DNA from: Periplaneta americana
Lineage: Eukaryota > Arthropoda > Insecta > Blattodea > Blattidae
Direction of reading: 5' to 3'
NCBI RefSeq assembly: GCF_040183065.1
Contig: NC_091132.1
Location: 159,438,102 to 159,502,101, forward strand
Length of the DNA: 64,000 bases
Shown here piece after piece: positions 1 through 12,582 of the stretch; position 1 is the first letter of the stretch, and each line of letters begins with the position of its first letter. Both the position numbers and the translations under genes were made by a program. Below the pieces are notes generated by a model, which made no database searches, had not been told where the DNA came from, and was given only the letters and a program-made list of their open reading frames with translations.

Positions 1-129
1 TCGTACCTGGAATGTGACAAAAACATGGGACTTGTCAATCAGAGAACAAGGTGTGAAGTACCCGATGACTGGAGGCAAGAGATTGCGAATCTAGGAGGAA
101 ACCAAACCATTCATCATTGTAAACTGTAA
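1..129 (+). pseudogene. possible C-terminal remnant of a transposase-like ORF
   Basis: Frame 1 is open from the window edge to a TAA at 127-129 and reads like the tail of a protein (begins SYLECDKNMGLVNQ, contains PDDWRQE). I have a weak memory of similar tails in multi-copy insect proteins with a 'YLECDKNMGL'-type motif, but cannot name the family. It is cut by the window edge, so length and domain content are unknown. It could be chance. Confidence 0.2.
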
Positions 130-1335
130 ACAGCTACAAGGCAAAGTACAAGGAATAACAAATTTTGAAAAATGTTTGTTCTCCAACTGCTAGAGAATAT
201 TTCAGTCTTCCTCCCACCAATGACGAGTCACAAGAAGTCCATAACAGTGAATGAGACGATTTTATAGTTCAATATATTCATTCACAATGGAAAATTCAGT
301 GCAATTAGATCAGTGTGTAGATTTGTTTTTCAATAATTGTTTGGAACAATGAACACTCAAAGATAAAAATAATTATAATGGGTCAACAATATTTATAACC
401 TTTAAAAATAATACCCTACACGAAAGTAAACATGTGCTATATTGTTTGAAAATATTATGCCTGATTCTATTTCCAACAATTATTCAATTAAATTGTGACA
501 TTGTTCGTTCTTCCCGTTTATAAAAGGTAGCAAAGTAGACTTTTTGCAGTTTTGTATTGTTGTAATTCATAAAATCAAAACAATATTTTGTCACATATTT
601 GCTTTATAATGCTACATTCTTGTGTGATAAAAAATAACGATAAGTTAACAATAAACTATAAGTTTCAAGTCCTCAAACTTTAAATTTCATTTATCTCAAA
701 ATTATTCTGAATGGACCTTGTTCGTTATTCCCGTGTACCCTTCAATTGTCTTTCGCTGGCCGCTTATGACTCGTCAAGAGCACAAAGCATTAAGTGAACA
801 GTGAATCTATCCTACAGATGTCAGGTACATCAATGCCTATCGTTTACGTGCTATATCTCGAGAAAATTTAATAAGTCTGTATTTTAGCCTGCAGGTGTCA
901 GCATCTCACTGTCAGAACGTTTACTTTATGTGGATGTGTGCACAGTGCTGCTACGAGAGTGTAGTTAGTGAATTACTATACTTCAGTGTCGGCATATAGC
1001 ATAGTTTGGCTTTCAAAGACGTGCTGGCTGAATGTGATGGTGGTATGAATTTAAATATCTGTTTGGTGGTGTATATTATTTAAGAATAATATTTACTGGC
1101 ATGTATTTATAGTAATCAATCTATGCGAATGGGATTACAGTATTGGTATAGGCTGTAGTGTATCAGTGTGTTGTGAATCAAAATACAGTATATTACTGAA
1201 CACACGCTTTTGTAAATTGTTTTATGTATTAACTTTTAACAGACGTAAACAATGAACTCCGTTCAAGTAATTTTGAAGAGTAAAGAACTGGGTGAACTGG
1301 TTTCCCAGGAAAAATTGGAAATAAAAGATTAGGTT

Positions 1336-1337
<2 letters not shown>
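130..1337. other. AT-rich stretch, no gene seen
   Basis: No ORF of interest and no recognisable repeat. A short similar string (TTGTTCGTT..TTCCCGT) occurs twice in direct orientation near 503 and 718 but supports no element call. Confidence 0.4.

Positions 1338-1390
<53 letters not shown>
1338..1390. repeat. (ATT)n microsatellite
   Basis: About 17 uninterrupted ATT units. It creates a spurious poly-isoleucine reading frame on the minus strand that is not a gene. Confidence 0.97.
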
Positions 1391-1392
<2 letters not shown>

Positions 1393-2091
1393 GCTGTTTT
1401 GAATTTATATACAGTTTTTTCGACAGTGAAACATTGGAATCATGACATTTCATATTAGGCTAAAAACGTACGATTTCAAATTCTCTTCGATTTTGGAACA
1501 CAAAATTGTGAACACACAATATTTTATCACGAGCCGCCACTGCATAGAACATAGAGTCTACAAAATGATACAGACTTTCCATAATTTATTCTACATTTAT
1601 ATAAAATTCTCTTGTTTCTAAAATTGTATCGTTTGTAATATTTCAAATTTGGAGTGATGTGTTAAGAAAAATGTGGAGTTTTTTTACTACAGTCTAGGGG
1701 TTTTTTTAAGCTTGTGCAGCGGTAAATGGAGTTCTGAGTTGGCAATACTGGCCACAGGGCACAGTTAAATTATGGTCACACGTCGCTACTTTTGCAGCGC
1801 TACTTTTATACTGCAGCTGCAAAAGTTGCGTGTCGTGTTCACACACAAGGCGCTACCAGAGCGGGTATTCTAAACGCTCTGGCGCTACTTTTGCAGCCGC
1901 AGTCATGCTGCAGGTTCCCATCTCCGTGTTGACTTCTCAATATACATTTTGTGGTTATGTTCGCATTATTAAGAAACTCATGCGAAAGCTTCCTTATCTA
2001 TTATTTGCTTTTCTGTCGTATCTAGTATGCAGAAATTGACATTATTTTTACTATAAAGCTTTTAAAAACGCCTATATACTTAAATGATAAC

Positions 2092-4200
<2,109 letters not shown>

Positions 4201-4740
4201 CACATTGTGAAACATAAAGATAATGCAAAATATAAATTATATTAGCTTTATAAGTAAATATGTATTTACATATAAATCCTTTCCCTGATGATAACCAACA
4301 GTATATTCACGTAATCAATGTTGGCAACCCTCCTGTTTGGAACTACGCTAAGGAAAATTTAAAAAATGAATTATATCGTCAGCAATTATGCTCAGACTGT
4401 GTTGTGTATTTAATAACTGTTACAAATAATTTATTTTCATCACATTTAACATTAAAATATTTCCAAACAATAAAAGTATCATTGGCACATTTGGGTGGTA
4501 ACACTGGTTGCAACCGCAGCAAAAGTTTCAACAAAACCGATATCAAAAATGCTGCGGCTGCAACCCTGAGAACCCTGTTCACACGTCGCTACTTTTAAGT
4601 TGCGCGCAGCATGGAAAAGTAGCGGGCAGCAGGTTCGGCAGCCGCTACTTTTCGGGTTGCACCGTTGTTCACACATCGCAGTACAAGAGTTGCGCAGTTT
4701 TTTGTACTGCAGCGCTGCAAAAGTAGCGACGTGTGACCAT

Positions 4741-5791
4741 TAGTGATGGGCGAAGTTGTTCTTTTCCCGGAACAGTTCCGACTGTTTCGGTTCCGGAAAA
4801 ATATTATGTTCCAAACAACAGTTCCGAAATATTACAGTTAAAAATATACAAGTTGAGATGTGTCTGAATCGTTCACTGATACGAGTTATCTCTTTGACTC
4901 TCGCTCCATTTGAGGAGTCGTTCAAAGGGCGGTACAGTACCCTCCCCCTTCCCCAAGCAGCTCGCACATGCGTTGGAGCCTGTTGGAGCACTCATCGCTC
5001 GGACTCTTAAAATACGTTATCGGCATGACATCATAGCACACATGCTTCTCAATAGATGACAATCCAATGCACATTCGAATCGGTTTGGAAACTTGCTGTG
5101 TATGCGGACAGAAGCTTCAAGCTTCATGTTTATTAGATAAACAGCTGTTGAATACAAGGTCAGAATGCAACACTAATTGGTATATAAAGTCATGTAGATA
5201 CGGTAACCAACTCAAAAATTTAACATGCCATTTAAAACGTGTAGTATGTAATTTTTGATCTCCGTGTTACGTATTAAAAAAAAATTAAAATCATTAATTT
5301 TTCATAATAAAAATATATAACTACTGCATATATTGATATATTAGCATTAGTGAAACCTGAAACCCCACACTTAGTAAAATGTTAGAAACGCTCTATACCA
5401 AAGTGTAGTACTTTAAACTTCGCATCGCACCTCGCTCTGTGTCATTATATTACTTATGATCAGATCACACTACAAAGATTTCAATTTCCTTGCTACCTCA
5501 TCCATCCACGTGAGAGTTCCAAGTTCCAACTTGTTCCAAGTACTACATAAAGAACGAGAACAGTGTAGCCGGAGCTGTCATGGTTCAACGGAACGGGTCC
5601 GACTGTTCTCTGTTGTCTCGGAGTCGGAACATGCCTTGCGCGGGCCCGCAACAGCTGGACAAGTGAGCAGCTCGGAGTCGGAACAGTGTTATTTCGGAGC
5701 TGGAAGTTCCGGCCTACTGTTCTTTTTTGCAACAGTTCCGAGACCGGAACAGTTCCAAAATAACTGTTGTGTTATTTTTTACCCATCTCTA
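4741..5791. mobile_element. non-autonomous hAT element with perfect 8-bp target duplication
   Basis: The element begins TAGTGATGGG and ends CCCATCTCTA, the TAGNGATGGG-type terminus of many non-autonomous hATs. It is flanked by identical 8-bp duplications GTGACCAT at 4733-4740 and 5792-5799. The duplicated octamer includes the last bases of the TIR of the element at 1773-4739, so this hAT jumped into an existing transposon end. Subterminal regions are rich in GGAACAGTTCC-type palindromic words. The ORFs inside it are not recognisable proteins. Confidence 0.93.
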
Positions 5792-5799
5792 GTGACCAT

Positions 5800-6845
5800 A
5801 CCTTCAGTCAGTCGAGCGAAAGGCGCGGAAGCAAGAGGGTTAGAGTTGGAATCTCTATCCACTACTGTTGCGCGGAAGTGTATTGTGTATTTTACGAAGA
5901 ATACGTAAGTAAAAGACTATCAAACATATTTTTAATGAGTAAGAATATTCGTTTGAAAGATAATACATAGCATAGCTCTTCCTAAAGTTCGGCCAAACTG
6001 TCTCTCATCTAATACGGTACCGTATCCAATATTTTTTCGCTGGTACCTGACCAATTGATCAAGCATACGTGTGGAGATCTTTCCATTTAGGCTATTTGAT
6101 TTTACTTCCTTAGTCAAATTGGAAGAAAACTGTCCAAATAATGTCCTTTTTCTTCCCCTATTTTGGTGATTTCCATTTATTTGATTTTACTTCCTTCGTC
6201 AAATTGGAAGAAAATTGTCCAAATTTTTAATTTGAAATCTTAGAAGTAATTACAGTGTATGGAAGTAATTGTTTATTAATTGTGTTTTTTTCTTTAAAAT
6301 ATATTGGAAGTAAGAAATACTCTAGATGAAATAAGGGATGCCCAAAATAAGTTTAATTTAATGCTGTTTTCTAAAGATTTTTTGTAGGAGATATACAACT
6401 TTTTCGTAAACATAACAGTATTAATTATAATATATTTACAACGGTGTGAGTTTTTTTTATTAAAATCTTAAGCTAAGTTCTTGTCATTTAAGTGTAATTT
6501 ATGTCATCCGTGATATTACAGCAACATGAAGCGGAAAGGATCAGAACGCTATATCTAGTAAAACACATTGAATTATAACTTAATATTTCCAAAGGTGGAC
6601 TAGTGTCCGTATAACATTTCCATGGATTGGAAGAAACTGCTGTTCTACAAGCAGGAAGTTACCACCATATTGTCGTTATTCGAACCGTGCTTTCCAATAA
6701 TCTCTTAGCTCTGTTGTACAGGAAGCATATTATATTTCTTCGTAAATATGTTTAAACTTTTTTCAATATTTTATATGTTTCAGACATTATTTTTACTACG
6801 TTAATTGATTTTAATAATAATTTTAGTAAACGCCTAAAGAAAACA
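5800..6845. other. AT-rich interval with one short tandem duplication
   Basis: No gene recognised. A ~55-bp segment (TTTGATTTTACTTCCTT..GTCAAATTGGAAG) at 6081-6139 is repeated with few changes at 6171-6225, about 87-90 bp further on. Confidence 0.5.
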
Positions 6846-6983
6846 TAGGCAGAGTCCATATAGCCCAGTTTCTCTCCGAAGCATTTCCAGTTCACTGCGG
6901 GCTAAAGCAAGGAGATGCACTATCACCTTTACTTTTTTATTTTGCACTAGAATATGTCAGAAAAGTCCAGGATAACAGACGGG

Positions 6984-7214
6984 TCCACATCTGTGGAGTA
7001 ACAGCACGTCTGGCCGCGAAACCAGGTGGCCCGGGTTGGATTCCCAGTTGGGGCAAGTTACCTGGTTGAGGTTTTTTTCCGGGGTTTTCCTTCAACCCAT
7101 TACGAGAAAATGCTGGGTAACTATCGGTGCTGGACCCCGGACTCATTTCACTGGCATTATCATCTTCATCTCATTCAGACGCTAAATAGTAAAATAACAT
7201 ACTAAAATAAAATT
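6984..7214 (+). mobile_element. tRNA-derived SINE (family A), inserted in LINE
   Basis: A tRNA-like head has a B-box-like GGGTTGGATTCCC, followed by the body shared with the copies at 8720-8980 and 27023-27345 (CAAGTTACCTGGTTGAGG, CGGGGTTTTCC, GCTGGGTAACT, CAGACGCTAAATA). It is flanked by 9-bp duplications ACAGACGGG at 6975-6983 and 7215-7223. These are LINE sequence, so the SINE landed inside an older LINE copy. Confidence 0.92.
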
Positions 7215-7488
7215 ACAGACGGGGTTTAGAATTGAATGGGTTATATAAACCGCTTGTTTATGTGGATGACGTGGAAAAAAATCCACAAACTATTAGGGAA
7301 AACACGAAAATTTTACTTGAAGCAAATACGGAGATAGGTTTGGAAGTAAATCCCAAAAATGCAAAGTATTTGATTATGTCTCGTGACCGGAACGTAGTAT
7401 GAAATGCAAATATAAAAATTGTAAATTTATGCTTTTAAGAGATGGAAAATTCAAATACCTTGGAGCAACTGTAACAAATATAAATGAC

Positions 7489-7745
7489 AAGCCACTGGTG
7501 TAGCTCAGTTGGCTAAGGTGCTTGCCCGCCGATCTGAAGTTGTGCTCGACTGCGGGTTCAATTTTCGCTTGGGCTGATTACCCAATTGGGTTTTCTCCGA
7601 GATTTTCCCAAATCGTAAGGCAAATGCCAGGTAATCTTTGGCGAATCTTCAGCCTCATCTCACCAAATATCATCTCACTATCACCAATACCATCGACGCT
7701 AAATAATCTCGCAGTTGAGACAGAGTCGTTAAATAACCAAATAAA
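7489..7745 (+). mobile_element. tRNA-derived SINE (family B), inserted in LINE
   Basis: The head contains a perfect A-box TAGCTCAGTTGG and a B-box-like GGGTTCAATTTTC. The tail is CTAAATAATCTCGCAG..AAATAACCAAATA. Target duplications ATAAATGAC lie at 7480-7488 and 7746-7754, and removing the SINE rejoins the LINE frame (NINDTRE-like region). It is a different body from family A. Confidence 0.9.
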
Positions 7746-8719
7746 ATAAATGACGCTCGAGAGGAAATCAAACGCAGATTAAATATGGGAAATGCCTGCT
7801 ATTATTCGGTTAGGAAGCTTTTGTCATCAAGTCTGCTTTAAAAAAATCTGAAAGTCAGACTTCATAAAACGGTTATATTACCAGTTGTTCTGTATAGTTG
7901 TGAAACTTGGACTCTCACTTTGAGATAGGAACAAAGGTTAAGGGTGTTTGAGAATAAGGTAGGCTACTTAGAAAAATATTTGGGGCTAAGAGTGATGAAG
8001 TTACTAGAGAATGGGGAAAGTTACACAACGCAGAAATGAGCATGTATTCTTCACCTAACATAGGAACATTAAATCAAGATGTTTGAGATGGGCAGGGCAT
8101 GTAGCACGTATGGTTGAATCTGGAAATGCATGTAGAGTGTTAGTTGGGAGACCGGAGGGAAAAAAAGCTTTGGGGAGGCCGAGATCTAGATGGGAGAATA
8201 ATATTAAAATTGGTTTGAGGGTGTTGGGATGTGATGGTAGGGATAGGATGAGGTGAATTCCATGTGTGATTTACATGATAATGGGTGCGTATTTTAAGGA
8301 ACAAAATATGATTCCTTGCTCCTTACGTGTTGATGTGCTTCAATCTTAGCACCGCAGTAGGCCTATTCCTGAATAGTTCCTCTTAATAATCATAAGAGAA
8401 AAGAGTGAGAATATATACATTAAAATTGATGGGCTTCTTGTTTATTAAATGTGACTTACATGACACGAAATGGATGAGGTAGAGCAAAGCTGCAAACGAT
8501 AAAAATTCTGCTCGTCTATGAGCAACATAATGTTGAACTGTTCTTACTGTTCTCCAACCAGGAGATCAATCGTGAAAGGAATGTGCCTACTATTGGAGCG
8601 AAGTAGATAGATAATATTAGAGTTATAACGTCAGTTTAAGAATCATGCGCTCTCCTGCATATGTTATTTCCTGTATGGAGAGATTAAAAAACCAGGAGAT
8701 TAACCTTGATCTAATTTTG

Positions 8720-8980
8720 TTTTTTTTTTTTTTAATTGGGTTATTTTACGACGCTGTATCAACATCTAGGTTATTTAGCGTCTGAATGATATGAAGGTGA
8801 TAATGCCGATGAAATGAGTCCGGGGTCCAGCACCGAAAGTTACCTAGCATTTGCTCGTATTGGGTTGAGGGAAAACCCCGGAAAAAACCTCAACCAGGTA
8901 ACTTGCCCCGACCGGGATTCGAACCCGGGCCACCTGGTTTCGCGGCCAGACGCGCTGACCGTTACTCCACAGGTGTGGAC
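8720..8980 (-). mobile_element. tRNA-derived SINE (family A), full-length
   Basis: On the minus strand the head reads TGGAGTAACGGTCAGCGCG (A-box region), then GGGTTCGAATCCCGG (perfect B-box), then the family-A body, and ends in a 14-nt A tract. Ten-bp target duplications TCTAATTTTG lie at 8710-8719 and 8981-8990. It is the best-preserved family-A copy here. The RNA polymerase III boxes are intact, so it could be transcribed. Confidence 0.95.
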
Positions 8981-8990
8981 TCTAATTTTG

Positions 8991-9405
8991 TAACTAGGGT
9001 AGTATAAAAATATGTAGGCTATATCAGTGTTATTGTTTGTGCTGTGATAGCTAGCCAATAGAGATACGAGTACCCACGTGTGTGACTTTATGACATCTTA
9101 TGACATCAACATTCATTCACAGAATCACCCCGCTCCCTTTCATTCCCTGGAGACTTTCTCGTGGTTGGAGTACAGTATTTATTATAACACAAAACAGGCT
9201 TTATTATCCACACAGATTTTATTTGACTCGTACTTGCTGTAAATTGTACAATACTAACTGGAATGTGACTTGCACAACAGCATCTTGTGACTTACACTAC
9301 AGAATGCATCAAAACAAAACAAGTTAGCTTATTCTGTGTAACAATTTAGACAATGTTGATTATTTTCTTGAGAATACAGAACAAAAATTGAACATTTAAG
9401 CAACA
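8991..9405. other. no gene recognised
   Basis: AT-rich interval between the SINE and the relic at 9406. Nothing recognised. Confidence 0.4.
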
Positions 9406-10087
9406 TTATTTCAAATTTGGCAGAGGCTTCTTAAGTCTACAGGAAACGAATAATGTACCGGTAACATAATTTTTTTCAGTTGTTGGTTCAGGAATCTTGA
9501 ACTTAACCTGATCATTGTCTACATTGTTTATACCTGTGTTGCCAGCTACCTCGATATGCCAATTAAATATTTTAGTAACACTATTATTGCGCAGAAACTG
9601 AAATCTAAGACTTCTATTCTTCACAGACAATCTGGCCAACAAAATGGTGTGCTCTCGTATGTGCAACAGCTTCTAAATAGTGATTGCTTAACTGCCCATC
9701 AGGAGACCGTAATATTTTGTCTAGAACTTTTAATTTCTGCTACCATATTTTCATCTGAAACATAAATAGTATGTATGTGGGAACACATTATTTGACAGGC
9801 TATATCAAAATTCTGTGCACATTTTGGGTCAAGAATTTTGTTTTGGTGGCCTCTCTTCCACAAAGACCATCTGTTGGTCCGTTTCCATATGCAGTTGCTG
9901 AGCAAGTCCAATATCTGGCATGTTATGATGTGTGAGTGCACATAGAGAAAATGTTTGCTTAAAATGTTGGGCACTTTCGTCAGATGGAAAATGTAAATTT
10001 TTCAATTTAAATTCAGTATGCCCATTCTGGAAAAGTTTGAATACTGCTACAGCATACTTATCATGTTGCATATAATTAGAGAATATA

Positions 10088-11417
10088 CAAGGCGCATCCA
10101 AAAAGTAAGTTTCCCGATTTTTCCCCTTGAAAGTAAACGTAATTAGCTGTGTCAATTGCGCATGCGTAACAGATCTATGACGTATCAATCATATGCCAGC
10201 CGGACAGGTCCCGCCTGGTGTCAGTAGCGTGGCAGCAGTGGTCCGAAATGGAAGCTCTTATTCCTTCTCCCGCCGCCTGCGAGGTTCGGTCGGTGATAAA
10301 GTTCTTTAATGCACAAAGCATTGCGCCAACTGAAATTCATCAGCAGCTCTGTCAGATCTATGGGCCGAACATCACGAGTAAGCAGATGGTGCGTCGCTGG
10401 TGTAGGCAGTTTTCCGAAGGTCGTCTAAGTGTCCATGATGAAGAGCGTAGTGGGCATCCGTCCCTCATCAATGATGATCGTGTTGAGCTGGTGCGGCAGT
10501 GCATCATGGAGAACCGTCGCTTCACGATTACGGAGCTGAGCAGCTATTTTCCGCAGATATCGCGATCCTTGTTACATGAGATTGTCACTAAGCACCTGCT
10601 GTTCAAAAAAGTGTGTGCCAGGTGGGTGCTGAAAAACCTGACACCCGAACACAAAATGCAACGTTTAGGAGCAGCACTGACATTTCTGCAACAGTATCAC
10701 GATGACGGCGATGAGTTCCTCGACAGGATCGTCACGGACGATGAGACTTGGATTTCGCACTTCACCCCGGAAACCAAGCAGCAGTCAATGCATTGGTGGC
10801 GTAGTGGATCTCCGGTCAGGACGAAATTCAAACAGACGCTGTCGGTACGGAAAGTGATGTGCACGGTGTTCTGGGACAGGAAGGGCATTCTGCTCATTGA
10901 CTTCCTTCCAAGAGGTGAAACAGTGAACGCTGACCGTTACTGTGTAACACTGCGAAAATTGCGATGTGCCATTCAAAACAAGAGGCGTGGAATGCTTACT
11001 GCAGGTGTTGTGCTCCTCCATGACAATGCTCGTCCACATACAGCTCGGCGCACAGCAGCTGTTTTGATGGAATTTGGCTGGGAGTTGTTTGATCATCCAC
11101 CCTACAGTCCTGATGTTGCTCCCAGCGATTTTCACGTTTTCTTGCACCTCAAGAAATTCCTGTCCTCCGGTGAACGTTTTGGCAACGACGAAGAGCTGAA
11201 GACGTCTGTCACATGCTGGTTCCATTCACAGGCGGCAGAGTTCTACGACAGAGGGATACAAAAGTTGATCCCACGATACGACAAGTGTCTCAATTCTGAT
11301 GGTGGCTATGTTGAAAAATAGCTGAAACATTGTTGGACCTGTTGCCAATAAATGTTTTCCTGAAAGTGTGTTCTTTTTTTTTTTAAATAGGGAAACTTAC
11401 TTTCTGGATGCTCCTCG
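10088..11417 (+). mobile_element. mariner element, apparently complete
   Basis: The TIRs are about 33 bp: CAAGGCGCATCCAAAAAGTA at the left and, inverted, CGAGGAGCATCCAGAAAGTA at the right, followed by AGTTTCCC in both. The TA target duplication lies at 10086-10087 and 11418-11419. The element is 1330 bp, typical for mariner. It carries an uninterrupted transposase gene and sits inside the coding relic at 9406-12299. Confidence 0.95.
10248..11321 (+). CDS. mariner transposase (DD34D), intact ORF
   Basis: The protein is about 357 residues from the ATG at 10248 (MEALIPSP). The open frame extends upstream to 10218, but that codon is GTG, so I reject it for a eukaryotic gene. An N-terminal paired helix-turn-helix region (VIKFFNAQSIAPTEIHQQL, then QMVRRWCRQFSEG) would bind the TIR. 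The catalytic triad is visible: VTDDETW, HDNARPHT and YSPDVAPSDF, with exactly 34 residues between the last two aspartates, the mariner DD34D signature. Linker WVLKNLTPEHK replaces the usual WVPHEL-type motif. The enzyme would act in the nucleus, cutting and pasting at TA sites. No stop or frameshift is seen, so it may encode a functional enzyme or a recently silenced one. Confidence 0.95.
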   Translation: MEALIPSPAACEVRSVIKFFNAQSIAPTEIHQQLCQIYGPNITSKQMVRRWCRQFSEGRLSVHDEERSGHPSLINDDRVELVRQCIMENRRFTITELSSYFPQISRSLLHEIVTKHLLFKKVCARWVLKNLTPEHKMQRLGAALTFLQQYHDDGDEFLDRIVTDDETWISHFTPETKQQSMHWWRSGSPVRTKFKQTLSVRKVMCTVFWDRKGILLIDFLPRGETVNADRYCVTLRKLRCAIQNKRRGMLTAGVVLLHDNARPHTARRTAAVLMEFGWELFDHPPYSPDVAPSDFHVFLHLKKFLSSGERFGNDEELKTSVTCWFHSQAAEFYDRGIQKLIPRYDKCLNSDGGYVEK

Positions 11418-12582
11418 TAACATAGGAAACGGATTGTATGGAATTCTTTCTATCTCTACAGTGTACAGACCCGGAAACAAAATTTGAGCCACCTGAATTT
11501 TCTAAGTTCCAGTTATAACATACTGTGCGTTCTCAGGTTTCTGGGTCTATACAAAGAACATGACGAGATGAGCAAATTGTACTTCATCCTGATATTGAAA
11601 TGAGTAATTTTCACAAAAATCCATAATTATGTGTTATAAGCTTTCCTTCAGAAATATTTTCTTTTTGTGATTGAAAATTATCAGCTTGTTTCCTTTTGAT
11701 AAAGATATGTCTCAAAAAAACTGGCAGTTTTCCTGCAACATATCTAATACAGCCCTGGGCACAAAGGGGAAGGGAAAAGAAAAGGAGATGCCCTTGCCCA
11801 TGTCTTTTCCGCTTCACTGCTTTAGAAACGAACACATAGTAAAGCACTGTGCATCAGTGATGGATATTTTAGGTGACCAGCTAGAGCCGAAAACTATGAT
11901 GTATGGCTTTACTCAGCAATGCTTGCCTTCATATTGGTCTGATACATAACTGACTGCCAGGGAATGTGGAGCGAGGAGCTATGAGTAGTCTGCAGTATCT
12001 CAATTCTCTTCACTGTCACAACTGCCTTGCATAAAGATACAGGTCTCCTATATGCTTTTCTTGGAGATGATAAAGTATTATGTTGATGTTGCATTCTCTT
12101 AACTTCTTCACGGTACTTCCTGTGTTCGTCTTTTTTTTTCCTGTGTTCTTCTGCTTTTGATTGTCCAGTTTCAACATTTGTTTCTTTGTCGTCTCTTCTT
12201 TTGCTTCTTTGTTTCATTTGCCTTGAATTCCTCAAGCTTATTCAAAATTTTCAGCTTTTCTCTCTGTTTTCTCTTTCTTTTGGCTGCTGATTTAGCCATA
12301 ATTCCTATAAGTCTCATTTATAAATAACTGAACCAATTTCAGAACAGAGTTTCACATACATAATTGTGACTTACACGACAGTGTTTGAAAATCATTTAAT
12401 TAATAATGTGGTAGTGTAATATAAACAAAATTTTGCCTACTTATTACTAATTTTTTATGAAGATACGAGTAATACGGATTTTTTTCTACCACAACACCGC
12501 CAGGCAAAACGACTAGAAGAAATAAAAGAAGAAAAATTATTATTTCCACTAGGTACAGCTTAACATAACCTATGATAAATTG
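11418..12582. other. flank between mariner and Tc1
   Basis: The part up to 12299 belongs to the minus-strand relic described above. From 12300 to 12582 the sequence is AT-rich with no gene recognised. Confidence 0.4.

Larger units (their letters stand above)
6846..8275 (+). pseudogene. RTE-like LINE reverse transcriptase relic, split by two SINEs
   Basis: The LINE reading frame starts in the RT palm with FPVHCGLKQGDALSPLLF (RT motif 4 region). It resumes after the first SINE with the catalytic box as YVDD, where relatives have YADD, then QTIREN and GLEVNP. After a second SINE comes the C-terminal part (ETWTL, LRVFEN, WAGHVARM, then a G-R-P-rich tail). Stops and frameshifts are scattered through it. 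It is 5' truncated, as usual for target-primed retrotransposition. At least seven other fragments of the same family occur in the window. Confidence 0.85.
9406..12299 (-). pseudogene. decayed gene of an uncharacterised, possibly transposase-like family, split by mariner
   Basis: Read on the minus strand the relic opens at an ATG (12299) with a lysine/arginine-rich tract (MAKSAAKRKRKQREK), then after a frameshift HRKKKDEHRKYREEV and SSPRKAYRRPVSLCKAV. Next come FIKRKQADNFQSQKENISEG-like and MDFCENYSFQYQDEVQ (11611-11420 region). After the mariner insertion it continues SNYMQHDKYAVAVFK, FPSDESAQHFKQ and CALTHHNMPDIG. I recall the order basic N-terminus, 'KRxQxxxF', 'DFxENYS', 'SDGxxxQFKQ' from multi-copy uncharacterised proteins in insects and other animals. 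The acidic residues suggest an RNase H-like (DDE) fold, but that is inference. Frameshifts show this copy is dead. The end near 9406 is approximate. Confidence 0.6.

Noticed and set aside
1229..1453. ORF with a long isoleucine run
   Set aside because: Translation of the (ATT)n microsatellite, with no other protein signal.
5456..5908. 150-codon ORF
   Set aside because: Spans the end of a non-autonomous hAT and its flank, with no recognisable motif.
8890..8980. True tRNA gene
   Set aside because: A/B boxes are present, but the sequence continues into a SINE body, is flanked by duplications, and does not form a full tRNA 3' half. The same holds for the other tRNA-like heads.
10218..10247. Upstream extension of the mariner ORF
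   Set aside because: The first codon is GTG, and the ATG at 10248 fits the mariner N-terminus.
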